A stretch of 64,000 nt of DNA from Planococcus shenhongbingii (lineage in GTDB: Bacteria > Bacillota > Bacilli > Bacillales_A > Planococcaceae), in the NCBI RefSeq assembly GCF_030413635.1, contig NZ_CP129235.1, positions 2,108,001 to 2,172,000 of the forward strand. The letters are read 5' to 3'. Under the pieces are notes generated by a model that worked only from the letters and a program-made list of their open reading frames with translations, ran no database searches and was not told where the DNA came from. The position numbers and the translations under genes are program-made. Of this stretch, positions 26,733 to 35,680 are shown piece after piece. How positions within the stretch are numbered: position 1 is the stretch's first letter; the number at the start of each line of letters is the position of its first letter.

Positions 26733-27467
26733 TTATTGTTGTGAAACTGCGACCGGCTGGCCGTATCCGAACGCTTCAATCGAAGAAGCAGTGACGGCTT
26801 TCATTTTCGGTAAACAAAGATCAACGATGACGTGCGCGATATCAATCGGCTGCAGCCAGCTGGATTTGTTTACTCCGGCGCCAAGCACCGCCATCATTTG
26901 CGTATCGACCGGACCAGGACAAACGGCGTTTACCCGGACCCCATAAGGCTTCAACTCTTCGCCTAATGCTTTTGAAAATCCGATAATGGCATGTTTGGAT
27001 GAAATATAGGCGCTGCGGTTCGGTCCGCCTTTTGTGCCCCAAATAGAAGAAATATTAATGATGACGCCTTCTCTTCTTTCGATCATTTCCGGAACGACCG
27101 CTTTGCTTAAATAAAACGGTGCATGGACATTGATGTCATGGACCCATTTCCATTCTTCGACGGACAGTTCCGTGATCGGCTTCATGCTCATAACTCCGGC
27201 ATTGTTGATCAAAATGTCAATTTTCCCGAAGCGCTGTTTCACTTGTTCAATTGCCCGGTCTACTGCTTGTTCATCTCCGACATCGCAAGTGACTGCAATG
27301 GCTTCTAAGCCGTATTGCTCTTCGATTGCCTGGACGACTTCCTTGCATTCTTCTTCGCTTCTGGCACAAACTGCCACATTGGCTCCGTAAGAAGCCAGCA
27401 GCAGGCTTGTTTCACGGCCGATTCCCCGGCCGCCGCCTGTAACGAATGCCACTTTTCCTGTTAACAT
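26733..27467 (-). CDS. Short-chain dehydrogenase/reductase
   Basis: 244 residues, classical SDR length. Cofactor loop VTGGGRGIGR, NNAG motif (INNAGVMSM), catalytic Ser (INISSIWG) and YISSK (Tyr and Lys). The first acidic/basic residue after strand 2 (CARSEE) suggests NADP(H). In this operon a role in oxidising a ring alcohol to a ketone, or a diol to a catechol, is inferred. The ATG at 27467 follows AAGGAGGTG; the frame's GTG at 27476 is part of that site. Confidence 0.88.
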   Translation of the reverse strand: MLTGKVAFVTGGGRGIGRETSLLLASYGANVAVCARSEEECKEVVQAIEEQYGLEAIAVTCDVGDEQAVDRAIEQVKQRFGKIDILINNAGVMSMKPITELSVEEWKWVHDINVHAPFYLSKAVVPEMIERREGVIINISSIWGTKGGPNRSAYISSKHAIIGFSKALGEELKPYGVRVNAVCPGPVDTQMMAVLGAGVNKSSWLQPIDIAHVIVDLCLPKMKAVTASSIEAFGYGQPVAVSQQ

Positions 27468-27485
27468 ATGCTTCACCTCCTTATG

Positions 27486-28907
27486 TTACGAATAAGTTTT
27501 CACCGTTGAAGCGATATACTGAACCGCATGCTCTCCTGCACGTTTTCCGAACACGAGGCTGCGCAGCACAGATGTGCCGCCTGGATATTTGCCGTAATAC
27601 AGACCGGTCATTTCTCCAGCTGCGTATAATCCCGGAATCGGTTCGTTGTCATTGGAAACGACGCGGCCATGGATATCCGTAGCGATTCCGCCATTGGTGA
27701 AAACATTGCAGCAGACGATTGGATAAGCGATAAAAGGACCTTGATCAATCGGAATCGCCCAGTTGGATTTTGGCGGTTCAATGCCGACTGCCTGCTTGCC
27801 GTCTTTTACATTCCATAAGAATTGTCCAGGCTGCACAGCTTGGTTAAATTCTTCGACCGTTTTTTTCAAGTTTTCCGGTTTGATGTTCAACTGCTCTGCC
27901 AAGCCCTCGATCGTATCAGAAACAATCGGCGGCTGTTCGGTTTGCAGCGCTTCCTCGTAATTCGGGATATCATACATTTTCTGATCCGTAATCATATAGG
28001 CGATATGGCCAGGCTGATCATAGAAGATTTTTCGCGCCACGGCTTCGTACTGCTCGTCGATTGTCGCTTCCCCTTCATCGGTGAAGCGTTCTCCGCGCTG
28101 GTTCACCAGAATGGCGTATGGGTAAGTCATGACGCCTGCTTCTTCGCGTTTACTGCGTGGGTCGACCGGTTCGGCGTGGAACGAATCCCACTGGCCGGTT
28201 CCTTTAGCTCCTAATTGCTGCGCCATACGGATCCCTTCGCCTTTATTGTAATAGCCACCTTCCGCAACCGGCGGAATCTTATGGGCATCCCGGCCGATAT
28301 ACTGGGCCATCATTTCCTGGCTGCCTTGGAAGCCGCCAGCTGCCAAAATAACGGAATTCACTTTTAGTGCCAGACTTTCTCCGCCTTTGACTCGGATTTT
28401 CAGGCTTTCAACAGCACCTTCTTCATCGAGTTTCAAGTCCCAGGCTGTCGCTTCATAAATAATTTCAACATTCAGCGCCCGTGCGCGCAGCGACAGCGTA
28501 TCGATTAAAGCGCGTCCGCCGCCAACCGGCAATAGCCGAGGTTTTGAAGCAGTTAAGAACATTGTCGGCAAATAACCGAATTCGACGCCTTTCGATTCAA
28601 CCCAGCGCAATGTAGGCCCAGCTTCATCATATAAAGTCTCAATGTACGCACGGTCAGAAAAATTATCCGAAAAAGCGAGCATATCTTCTTTGAAGTTTGC
28701 TGCTGGTTGATCGATGTTTTCCATTCGCATATAAGCGGCTGTCCAACGCGAATTGCCGCCGCGGTTGTCAAAATCGGCCCGTTCAATAATGGCGATTCTG
28801 ATATTCTTGTTTTGTTCTTTCGCTTTTTCCGCCGCTGACAAAGCCGCTGCTGTACCTGCAGCTCCACAGCCAATAATGGCGATATCATAATCCACTTCTC
28901 TTGTCAT
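27486..28907 (-). CDS. FAD-dependent dehydrogenase, TcuA-like (operon B, first)
   Basis: 473 residues. DIAIIGCGAAGTAAALSAAE, IIERADF and RGGNSRWTAAYMRM mirror the TcuA-like flavoprotein at 16266 (shared GEGIRMA, NVFTNGGI and GLYAAGEMTG). The C-terminal KYPGGTSVLRSLVFG closes the flavin site. Its start overlaps the preceding gene's stop by four bases, showing tight coupling. Probable desaturase acting on an alicyclic acid or ketone; substrate unknown. Confidence 0.82.
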   Translation of the reverse strand: MTREVDYDIAIIGCGAAGTAAALSAAEKAKEQNKNIRIAIIERADFDNRGGNSRWTAAYMRMENIDQPAANFKEDMLAFSDNFSDRAYIETLYDEAGPTLRWVESKGVEFGYLPTMFLTASKPRLLPVGGGRALIDTLSLRARALNVEIIYEATAWDLKLDEEGAVESLKIRVKGGESLALKVNSVILAAGGFQGSQEMMAQYIGRDAHKIPPVAEGGYYNKGEGIRMAQQLGAKGTGQWDSFHAEPVDPRSKREEAGVMTYPYAILVNQRGERFTDEGEATIDEQYEAVARKIFYDQPGHIAYMITDQKMYDIPNYEEALQTEQPPIVSDTIEGLAEQLNIKPENLKKTVEEFNQAVQPGQFLWNVKDGKQAVGIEPPKSNWAIPIDQGPFIAYPIVCCNVFTNGGIATDIHGRVVSNDNEPIPGLYAAGEMTGLYYGKYPGGTSVLRSLVFGKRAGEHAVQYIASTVKTYS

Positions 28908-29800
28908 CGTTTCGGCGCCTCCTCTGCTCTATCAAATTCAAGGTACTCTTTTTCCCATTGCTTGATTTGCTTAAGCTTAAACAGTTCTTGCCTTTCTTCC
29001 CATGTACAGATCAAATCGTGGATATTTTGCTGCGATCGCTCCTGCTTTAAGACACGCAAGCTTTCCTGTATCCCTTTAATGGCGGAGCGCAGCACCGTAT
29101 TGGCGCAAAGCATGATTTGGAAGCCCATTTCCTCCGCTTCCTCCAGCGATACAAGCGGCGTACTGCCACCTTCTACCATATTGATGATATGCGGAATATC
29201 GGGTACGTTTGCGGTAATTTCCATCAATTGCGCGATGGTTGTCGGCGCTTCCACAAAAATCACATCAGCGCCAGCTTCTTTATAAGCATTTGCCCGATCC
29301 AGCGCTTCGCCCATACCGTACACAGCCAAAGCGTCCGTCCGTGCAATGATGGAGAGATTATCGTCTTTCCGTGTATCCACTGCCGCCTTAATTTTGTAGA
29401 TCATCTCTTCTTTTGAAATGACTTGCTTCCCGCCAAAATGGCCGCATTTCTTCGGCGCCACTTGATCTTCAAACTGGATAGCGGAAGCGCCCGCCCGTTC
29501 GAGCTGTTTCACGGTGCGCATTAAATTGATGGCATTACCGAATCCGGTATCGCCATCAACGACAATCGGCACATTCGTGACGTCCGACATCCGGCTGACC
29601 ACGTCCGCAATTTCTGTGACAGCCGTTAACCCTACATCCGCCCAGCCAAGCTGAGCATTCGAGATTCCAGCTCCTGTCGCATAAATGGCGGGAAATCCTG
29701 ATTCTTCTATTAAACGCGCCGTCATGCCGTCATATGCTCCTGGCAAAATAAATGCATTTGGCTGCTGAAGCAGCGCTTTGAATTGTTTGTTCTTTGACAT
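28904..29800 (-). CDS. Isocitrate lyase/PEP mutase superfamily protein (PrpB/oxaloacetate hydrolase-like)
   Basis: 298 residues. PGAYDGMTARLIEESGF, VPIVVDGDTGFGNA (Mg-binding Asp), IQFEDQ and PKKCGHFGGKQVI, whose KKCGH includes the catalytic Cys of lyases, then IIARTDA. The family cleaves C-C bonds of 2-hydroxyacids (methylisocitrate, dimethylmalate) or hydrolyses oxaloacetate. Here it may split a branched acid left after ring cleavage, which is an inference. ATG at 29800 follows AAGGATGG; an ATG at 29818 directly at the upstream stop is possible. Confidence 0.82.
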   Translation of the reverse strand: MSKNKQFKALLQQPNAFILPGAYDGMTARLIEESGFPAIYATGAGISNAQLGWADVGLTAVTEIADVVSRMSDVTNVPIVVDGDTGFGNAINLMRTVKQLERAGASAIQFEDQVAPKKCGHFGGKQVISKEEMIYKIKAAVDTRKDDNLSIIARTDALAVYGMGEALDRANAYKEAGADVIFVEAPTTIAQLMEITANVPDIPHIINMVEGGSTPLVSLEEAEEMGFQIMLCANTVLRSAIKGIQESLRVLKQERSQQNIHDLICTWEERQELFKLKQIKQWEKEYLEFDRAEEAPKR

Positions 29801-29817
29801 CCAACCATCCTTTGTCA

Positions 29818-30618
29818 TTAAGTCATTAAACTGAAAGCAGTTTCTTCCACTTCTTTATGCCATTTGATTGTCATCATCCGATCGGAGATAAAACCAACTC
29901 GGTTGAAATTGATTTGCTGGTCAGCTGTCACTTGCAGAATGCCTACGATTTCCCGGTCATGGCATTTCACCGTGGCGACATATTCGCCGCGAGCCGGCAA
30001 AGTATATTGCGGCAATAATCCATTCTCCGGACACCATTCCACCGTGTAAGGTTCGCCAAGCAGGTTCTGGATAAATTCGATATCCCCTACTGCCAGGCTT
30101 TCACGGATTCGGGTTGAACTGATTTTGTCGCCGCAAAGATCGACTTTTGCAACTTCGGTAACGCCATAATTGCCATTGCCATGTGCATAAAGCGTGTTGA
30201 CATTGCCGGCTCCTTTGAAACCATAAGTGTAGTCATAGCCGCAAACCACATGCTTTGCTCCAAGCCCTGCCAAATACTGTTCAGCGAATAATTGAGGAGA
30301 AAGAGAAGCGAAATCCAAACTGAATTCAACAATCAAGAAATAATCGACGCCCAGCTCTTTTAGCCTCTGCTGCTTTTTTTCCAATGGCATAAGATACTCG
30401 ACTCTTTTTTGCCCTTTTGACAACACGCTCTTCGGATGCGGGAAAAAACTCATGACCGATAAAGGCAAGCCCAGTTCATCCGCTTTTCTTCGGGCTGTTT
30501 CAATCACTTTCCGATGTCCTTTATGAAGTCCGTCAAAAAATCCCAAAGCGATTACATGCGGCGGAAGCGTTTGCTGACAGTGCTGCAAATTGGCGTGATT
30601 GATCTCGATTGTTTTCAT
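29818..30618 (-). CDS. FAD synthetase (RibF N-terminal domain without riboflavin kinase)
   Basis: 266 residues. IALGFFDGLHKGHRKVI is the nucleotidyltransferase HxGH-type motif; CGYDYTYGFKGAGN and ISSTRIRESL complete the FMN adenylyltransferase site of RibF. The C-terminal third keeps only a faint kinase-domain outline (LLGEPYTVEW, PARGEYVATV) and lacks the G-x-PTAN motif that binds riboflavin. The protein should adenylate FMN to FAD only. Placement among FAD enzymes suggests dedicated cofactor supply for the pathway. Directly between dioxygenase B and the PEP mutase-like gene. Confidence 0.82.
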   Translation of the reverse strand: MKTIEINHANLQHCQQTLPPHVIALGFFDGLHKGHRKVIETARRKADELGLPLSVMSFFPHPKSVLSKGQKRVEYLMPLEKKQQRLKELGVDYFLIVEFSLDFASLSPQLFAEQYLAGLGAKHVVCGYDYTYGFKGAGNVNTLYAHGNGNYGVTEVAKVDLCGDKISSTRIRESLAVGDIEFIQNLLGEPYTVEWCPENGLLPQYTLPARGEYVATVKCHDREIVGILQVTADQQINFNRVGFISDRMMTIKWHKEVEETAFSLMT

Positions 30619-30637
30619 AGCGTTTCGCCTCTCTTCC

Positions 30638-31591
30638 TTATTTTGCTTCGATTGTGATATTGTTCAATTCCTTGTCCTGGACAGTATCGCCCCAATACGT
30701 ATTGCCGAATGCCCGATCTTTCATTGTCCATTCCACCGGTTCCCAATCAGGTTCAAAAATCAAATAGCCGCCCGTGAATAATTCGACTCGGAAGCCGCTG
30801 CCGGGATCCATGACATATAAGTAAAGCGCCTGCGAAATACCATGCTTGCCTGGCCCGATAAAATCGATATTATGTTCGCGGAGAATATCGGCTGCCCTCA
30901 AGATATCCTGGGAATCATCCGACCAATACGATATGTGGTGGATGCGCGCCGGCGTCGGCAAAGATGGTTTTTGTGCGACTGCAATATCATGCACCAGCTG
31001 GGTAACACTCATCCAGCCGGCGATAACGTCGCCATTGTCATCCCGCAAATACTCCCGCATATTAAAGCCCAATTGTTTTAGGAAGTCATAGGTGATGCCT
31101 GCATCTGTGGAAGTGTGGATATTGACATGGTCAAGTCTTCTTGGTGACACACCTTTAGCCCACGATTTGTAAGTCTGGTTTTTCAAAATCGACTTCCGGC
31201 TTTCTTCGACTGCCGGGCGTTCAACATCGTAATATAATTCAAAAGTGTGGCCGCTCGGCAATTTAAAACGAATGGCTTCGCCAATGCCTGGAGTCGTTCC
31301 AGCAGCCAGGTAGTCCACCGGTATCCCGTCTTGATCCAGTAATTCTCTAAACCCTTCCACGTCTTCCCGATTTTTCGTACGCCAGCCGATATATTTCACA
31401 TGGCCGCTGTCGCCTTTTTCAATAGATAAAGTATGGTGCTGAAAATCACCCCATGCCCGCAAATAATGGACGCCATCGATGACCGTTGTTTCTTCGAGCC
31501 CGATCACTTCTTTAAAGAAATGCAAAGATTTTTCTAAATCTGGAGTAACCAATGCCACATAGCCTAATTTCGCAATTTCCGGATTGCCCAT
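30638..31591 (-). CDS. Extradiol catechol dioxygenase B (VOC family)
   Basis: 317 residues. Iron ligands His155 (RRLDHVNIH), His218 or 219 (IHHISYW) and Glu270 (FRVELFTG). Nearest in sequence to dioxygenase A at 18956 (same GVHYLRAWGDFQHHTLSIE), less so to C at 35681. First gene of operon B. GCGGGGAT ribosome site before the ATG and a cre box 16 bases upstream of the start. Three such enzymes in one region imply a mixture of catechols or sequential ring openings. Confidence 0.9.
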   Translation of the reverse strand: MGNPEIAKLGYVALVTPDLEKSLHFFKEVIGLEETTVIDGVHYLRAWGDFQHHTLSIEKGDSGHVKYIGWRTKNREDVEGFRELLDQDGIPVDYLAAGTTPGIGEAIRFKLPSGHTFELYYDVERPAVEESRKSILKNQTYKSWAKGVSPRRLDHVNIHTSTDAGITYDFLKQLGFNMREYLRDDNGDVIAGWMSVTQLVHDIAVAQKPSLPTPARIHHISYWSDDSQDILRAADILREHNIDFIGPGKHGISQALYLYVMDPGSGFRVELFTGGYLIFEPDWEPVEWTMKDRAFGNTYWGDTVQDKELNNITIEAK

Positions 31592-31606
31592 TTTATCCCC
31601 GCCTTT

Positions 31607-31621
31607 TGTATGCGTTTACAA
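31607..31621 (-). promoter_or_regulatory. cre site (CcpA) before operon B
   Basis: The minus strand reads TTGTAAACGCATACA, a full match to the consensus WTGNAANCGNWNNCW. Located 16-30 bases before the dioxygenase B start codon, so bound CcpA would block transcription. Confidence 0.7.
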
Positions 31622-31849
31622 TTACTTTTAAAGAATTTGTAGAATATACTGAAATATTACACAAATAAAAAACTACATACTAGAGTAGAAATTATTCGAT
31701 TCCGAAGAATTTTTCCGTTGGTTTTTGTTGGTTTTTGATTTTCGAACTTGTTACGATCTAAAAAATAGCGAATATTTTTTCCTTCCTAGCGTCTTAAGTA
31801 TATTGAGTAAGTTTAGAATCTGTTTTAGTGTGAACTTTCTTAATCGATA

Positions 31850-32345
31850 TTCCGCCAATCAACTCCGCTTGCCGCGGGCGAGCGCCAAGCAGCTTCGCCG
31901 CTTTGCTCCTGTCTCTGTCTCTGCATCGCTGCGCTAGCTTCGAGACATGAAAGAGCGTTACAGGGTCTCGGCTGTCTCGTCGCTGCGCTGCCCCCGCAGG
32001 CAAGACATTAGCTGAAGCCTGCGAGACTGAGTCTTTGCGAAGAGCTTGCGCAGGAGCAGTCTGTTTGGCTCCATATCTAAAGAGCACGCACAAACATTTG
32101 AGAGCTTTCCGAAACCGTCACACTTTTAGAGAGTCTCTGAAAGTGACAAAAGAGAGCTGAATGCAGCGGAAGGCGGCGAGGGCAAACATTGTGCTCCTGC
32201 ATCGCTGCGCTAGCTTCGTCGCAAACGAATCATGCAAAACTACTTTTGCATGATTCGCTTCCTGCGGGAATAGGGCGAGTCCTGAGACCCCGGAGGGAGC
32301 GCCAGCGAGCGAGGAGGCTTAGGCCGCCCCCCGCGAAAAGCGTCC
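31850..32345 (+). repeat. GC-rich repeat field including structured repeat copy 3
   Basis: Between operons B and C, about 870 bases hold no gene. The centre is markedly GC-rich against AT-rich flanks. Sub-blocks: GCATCGCTGCGCTAGCTTCG twice (about 31922 and 32200), and the core 32192-32257 with the same head as other copies and hairpin CGAATCATGCAAAA/TTTTGCATGATTCG. The end (GGGCGAGTCCTGAGACCCCG, then CGCGAAAAGCGTCCGCC) resembles the GC-rich dispersed repeats common in Bacillaceae intergenic regions. Confidence 0.75.
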
Positions 32346-32392
32346 GCCTAGAGCGAAATGTAAGAAGAACAAAAAGCTTTATTCTTAACCTA

Positions 32393-32428
32393 AAAAAACG
32401 CTGGAAAGATTTCTCTTCCCAGCGTTTT
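32393..32428 (-). terminator. Terminator of catabolic operon C
   Basis: AAAACGCTGGaAAGA pairs with TCTTcCCAGCGTTTT; T-run follows on the minus strand. Confidence 0.82.
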
Positions 32429-32464
32429 GCTTACCTATAGAATTCCATTATTCACGAATGCTGC

Positions 32465-33478
32465 TTAAAGTGCTTGCTTTACAGCAAAACTTTGAGCCAC
32501 ATCGTAAATCAAATCTTCCTGGCCGCCAACCGCTTTCATGCGGCCGAGTTCCACGAGGATATCGCGTTCATCGACGCCGAATTTCTTGGCAGCTGTTTGC
32601 GTATGCAATAAGAAACTGGAATAGACGCCTGAATAGCCCATGATCAAACTGGATCCGGTGATTTCCTGCGGACGCTGCATGAAAGGGGCCACTACATCAT
32701 TTGCTACATCCATGATCGAATACAGATCAATGCCCGTCTGATAGCCGAGGCGCTCAAGCACCGCGACCATCACTTCCGTCTGTGTATTGCCGCTGCCTGC
32801 ACCTAATGCGCGCAGGCTGCCGTCGATATATGTAGCACCTGCTTGGACTGCTGCTACGGTATTCGCCATTGCCATCGATAGATTATTATGGCCATGGAAG
32901 CCGATTTCACAGCCGACAGATTGTTTCAAAGCACTGATGCGCTCTGTCACTTCATGCGGCAGCATATAACCCGCTGAATCCGTGACATAAATAACTTCCG
33001 CGCCGTAGCTTTCAAAAAGCTTGGCTTGTTCGACGATTTTCTCCACCGAGGCCATATGCGCCATCATCAGAAACCCGACCGTCTTCAAGCCCAGTTCGCG
33101 CCCGAGCGCAATGTGCTGCGCTGCGACGTCCGCTTCTGTGACATGCGTCGCGACACGCACCATTTCGGCTCCGGCTTTTACCGCATCCTGCAAATCTTCT
33201 TTGATGCCGATGCCAGGAATAAGCAGCACCGAAACTTTTGACGTCTTGCAGACACTTGCTGCCGCTTCGATCAATTTCAGTTCATCCACTTTCGATAAGC
33301 CGTATTGCAGCGAAGAACCACCCAGACCATCTCCGTGCGACACTTCAAAATAATTCACGCCAGCCTGATCAAGGCCTTTTGCTGTATCAATCACTTGCTG
33401 TTCCGTAAAAGCATGCCTCATTGCATGGCTTCCGTCGCGCAAAGTGACATCCAATATTTCAAATGAGCGCTGTGACAT
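32465..33478 (-). CDS. 4-hydroxy-2-oxovalerate aldolase
   Basis: 337 residues, the length of DmpG/BphI/MhpE/HsaF. DVTLRDGSHAMRHAFT (metal Asp and catalytic Arg), YVTDSAGYM, and metal-binding GFHGHNNLSMA. It splits 4-hydroxy-2-oxovalerate to pyruvate and acetaldehyde. The latter is passed through a tunnel to the acylating dehydrogenase encoded 12 bases upstream. Last gene of operon C. GGAGGGAAATCGG before the ATG. Confidence 0.93.
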   Translation of the reverse strand: MSQRSFEILDVTLRDGSHAMRHAFTEQQVIDTAKGLDQAGVNYFEVSHGDGLGGSSLQYGLSKVDELKLIEAAASVCKTSKVSVLLIPGIGIKEDLQDAVKAGAEMVRVATHVTEADVAAQHIALGRELGLKTVGFLMMAHMASVEKIVEQAKLFESYGAEVIYVTDSAGYMLPHEVTERISALKQSVGCEIGFHGHNNLSMAMANTVAAVQAGATYIDGSLRALGAGSGNTQTEVMVAVLERLGYQTGIDLYSIMDVANDVVAPFMQRPQEITGSSLIMGYSGVYSSFLLHTQTAAKKFGVDERDILVELGRMKAVGGQEDLIYDVAQSFAVKQAL

Positions 33479-33490
33479 CCGATTTCCCTC

Positions 33491-34369
33491 CTACACTTCA
33501 GCGGCTGCAAGCTGTTTCGCAAATTCGTTTGCTACTTTGGCCGCGGCTGCTGTCATAATATCCAGATTTCCTGAGTAAGGCGGGAAGAAATCGCCTGCCC
33601 CTTCCACTTCTAAAAAGACCGATACTTTCCGGCCATCGAATTGCGGAGTTCCGCGCAAGCGGTAGCCCGGCACGTAGCTTTGCACGTCTTTCACCATGTC
33701 ATGAATCGAAGCGATAATGTCTTCTTCTTTTCCATCTTCAGCAATTAAGGCGTGAACTGTATCCCGCATAATAATCGGCGGTTCAGCTGGATTCAAAATG
33801 ATGATCGCTTTGCCTTTTTTGGCGCCGCCCACTTGTTCAATTGCTTTAGAAGTGGTGCGCGTGAACTCGTCAATATTGGCGCGGGTGCCCGGTCCAGCAC
33901 TTTTGCTTGAAACGGTCGCCACAATTTCAGCATATTCCACATCCACTACGCGGTTGATGGCGTTGACGATTGGAATCGTCGCCTGGCCGCCGCAAGTCAC
34001 CATATTCAAATTGGGCTCAGAAAAATGCTCATTTAAATTCACCGTCGGAACGGTAAACGGCCCGATTGCAGCCGGTGTCAAGTCGATGACTTTTTTGCCT
34101 GCCGCCACCAATAGCTCGCTATGGTGCTTATGTGCTTTAGCGGAAGTGGCGTCAAAGACGATATCAACCAAATCCAGGCGTTTCATCAAACCGTCAATGC
34201 CGTCTGCAACGACTGTATATCCACGGTCTGCTGCGCGTTTCAGTCCTTCCGATTCAGGGTCGATGCCGACCATAACACTCATTTCAAGCGCATCGCTGCG
34301 TTCGATTTTGTACATTAAATCAGTGCCGATATTACCGGAACCGATGATGCCCACCTTTAATTTTCTCAC
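33491..34369 (-). CDS. Acetaldehyde dehydrogenase (acetylating)
   Basis: 292 residues. NAD loop [20 protein letters not shown], catalytic Cys in [10 protein letters not shown], and [16 protein letters not shown] are diagnostic for DmpF/BphJ/MhpF/HsaG. It converts acetaldehyde, NAD+ and CoA to acetyl-CoA in a complex with the aldolase. Starts with a GTG that overlaps the hydratase stop by four bases. Confidence 0.94.
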   Translation of the reverse strand: MRKLKVGIIGSGNIGTDLMYKIERSDALEMSVMVGIDPESEGLKRAADRGYTVVADGIDGLMKRLDLVDIVFDATSAKAHKHHSELLVAAGKKVIDLTPAAIGPFTVPTVNLNEHFSEPNLNMVTCGGQATIPIVNAINRVVDVEYAEIVATVSSKSAGPGTRANIDEFTRTTSKAIEQVGGAKKGKAIIILNPAEPPIIMRDTVHALIAEDGKEEDIIASIHDMVKDVQSYVPGYRLRGTPQFDGRKVSVFLEVEGAGDFFPPYSGNLDIMTAAAAKVANEFAKQLAAAEV

Positions 34370-35157
34370 ACTTTTTCACCTTCCCTTACAAACGAAATGG
34401 CGACTTCACCCAGTTCACTGAAATCGGCTTTAAACACATCATCCGCTTCAAACGGCACAGCTTTGGATAATGCACCGGCTAAGATGAAATAGCCAGCGCG
34501 CAGCGTAATGCCGTATTCCGCTACAGCATTGGCAAGCCAAGCCACCGCTTTTGCCGGATGGCCCATGACCGCTTCACCTTTAGCGGAATCAAATACTTCC
34601 CCGTTGCGGTAAACCGTCATTTCAACTGTAGCCAAATCCACAGCTGTTGGAGAAGTTCTCTTGCTTCCGAGAATCGCACCCGCTGATGATCCATTATCTG
34701 CTACGGTGTCTTCAAATTTGAACTGCCAGTTTTCAATGCGGCTGTCGATGATTTCAATTGCCGGCACGACGTAATCGGTGGCCGCCAAAACATCTTCTAC
34801 TGTTACGCCAGGACCTTCAAGATCTTCTTTGAGAATAAAAGCGATTTCGAATTCCACTTTCGGCTGGATAAATTGATCCATATTGACGGCTTTTTCTTCA
34901 CCGTAAACCATCGAATCAAGAACATGGCCATAATCAGGTGTTCTGACATTGAACATGTCCTGCATCACTTTGCTCGTCAAGCCGATTTTCAACCCTTTGA
35001 TTTCAGCTCCTTGCTGCAGCTTTTCCTGGATCTGCAGCAACTGGATCTGGTAAGCATCCTCAACGGAAATTTCTTCTGCTGAGGATGTAAAAGGAGGAAT
35101 CGGTGTTTTATCTTTTTCAGCTTGCGCCAAACGATTTGCTGCTTTTTGAATATCCAT
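34366..35157 (-). CDS. 2-keto-4-pentenoate hydratase
   Basis: 263 residues of the fumarylacetoacetase-like hydratase family (MhpD/BphH/HsaE). [27 protein letters not shown] (metal Glu residues), [12 protein letters not shown] and [16 protein letters not shown] are characteristic. It hydrates 2-hydroxypenta-2,4-dienoate to 4-hydroxy-2-oxovalerate. Strong AAGGAGG site; 14 bases after the flavin reductase gene and coupled to the acetaldehyde dehydrogenase. Confidence 0.93.
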   Translation of the reverse strand: MDIQKAANRLAQAEKDKTPIPPFTSSAEEISVEDAYQIQLLQIQEKLQQGAEIKGLKIGLTSKVMQDMFNVRTPDYGHVLDSMVYGEEKAVNMDQFIQPKVEFEIAFILKEDLEGPGVTVEDVLAATDYVVPAIEIIDSRIENWQFKFEDTVADNGSSAGAILGSKRTSPTAVDLATVEMTVYRNGEVFDSAKGEAVMGHPAKAVAWLANAVAEYGITLRAGYFILAGALSKAVPFEADDVFKADFSELGEVAISFVREGEKV

Positions 35158-35171
35158 CCTTTTCCTCCTTT

Positions 35172-35648
35172 TTACAAAACGGGTGTTTTCTCTGCTAAAG
35201 CATGGTATTGGCCGCTGAAGAAAATCAACGGATTGCCTTCTTCCAACCGGATATCCAGCACTTCACCAATCAATAATGTATGGTCTCCTTCGATATGTTC
35301 AGCGACCACTTTGCAGCTGACTTGTGCTAAAGCTTTAGGAACGACCGGAAGTCCGGCAAGTTCAGCAAACTCGATTTTACTGTCGTCTTTCATTTGACCG
35401 GCAAACATTCTTGAATAATTTTCCTGATCTGCTGCCAGTATATTTACTGCGAACTTTTGCGATACTTTTACTTTTTCCAAAAAGCGCGCTTTGTGTCCAA
35501 TTGAGACAACTACCAATTTCGGTGTTAATGAAACCGACATAAATGCATTGGCAGTCATTCCTGCTGGCTCGTTTTCAAATTCCGTTGTCAGTACCGTGAC
35601 TCCTGTTGTGAATTTTCCCATTGCGTCTCTAAATAAACGATCATCCAT
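35172..35648 (-). CDS. Flavin reductase (HsaB/HpaC-like)
   Basis: 158 residues of the flavin reductase-like domain: FRDAMGKFTTGVTVLTTE, GMTANAFMSVSLTPKLVVVS and GDHTLLIGEVLDI. It should supply reduced flavin to the acyl-CoA-dehydrogenase-fold monooxygenases at 36700 and 19963. It is the only such reductase visible, so both oxygenases may share it. 32 bases downstream of dioxygenase C. Confidence 0.9.
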   Translation of the reverse strand: MDDRLFRDAMGKFTTGVTVLTTEFENEPAGMTANAFMSVSLTPKLVVVSIGHKARFLEKVKVSQKFAVNILAADQENYSRMFAGQMKDDSKIEFAELAGLPVVPKALAQVSCKVVAEHIEGDHTLLIGEVLDIRLEEGNPLIFFSGQYHALAEKTPVL

Positions 35649-35680
35649 AAAATTTCCTCCTCTATTTTCGGTTTTATATT

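Noticed and set aside
32189..32440. 83-residue frame in the GC-rich region before operon C
   Set aside because: It runs through the structured repeat and terminator; arginine-rich composition reflects GC-rich repeats, not coding selection.
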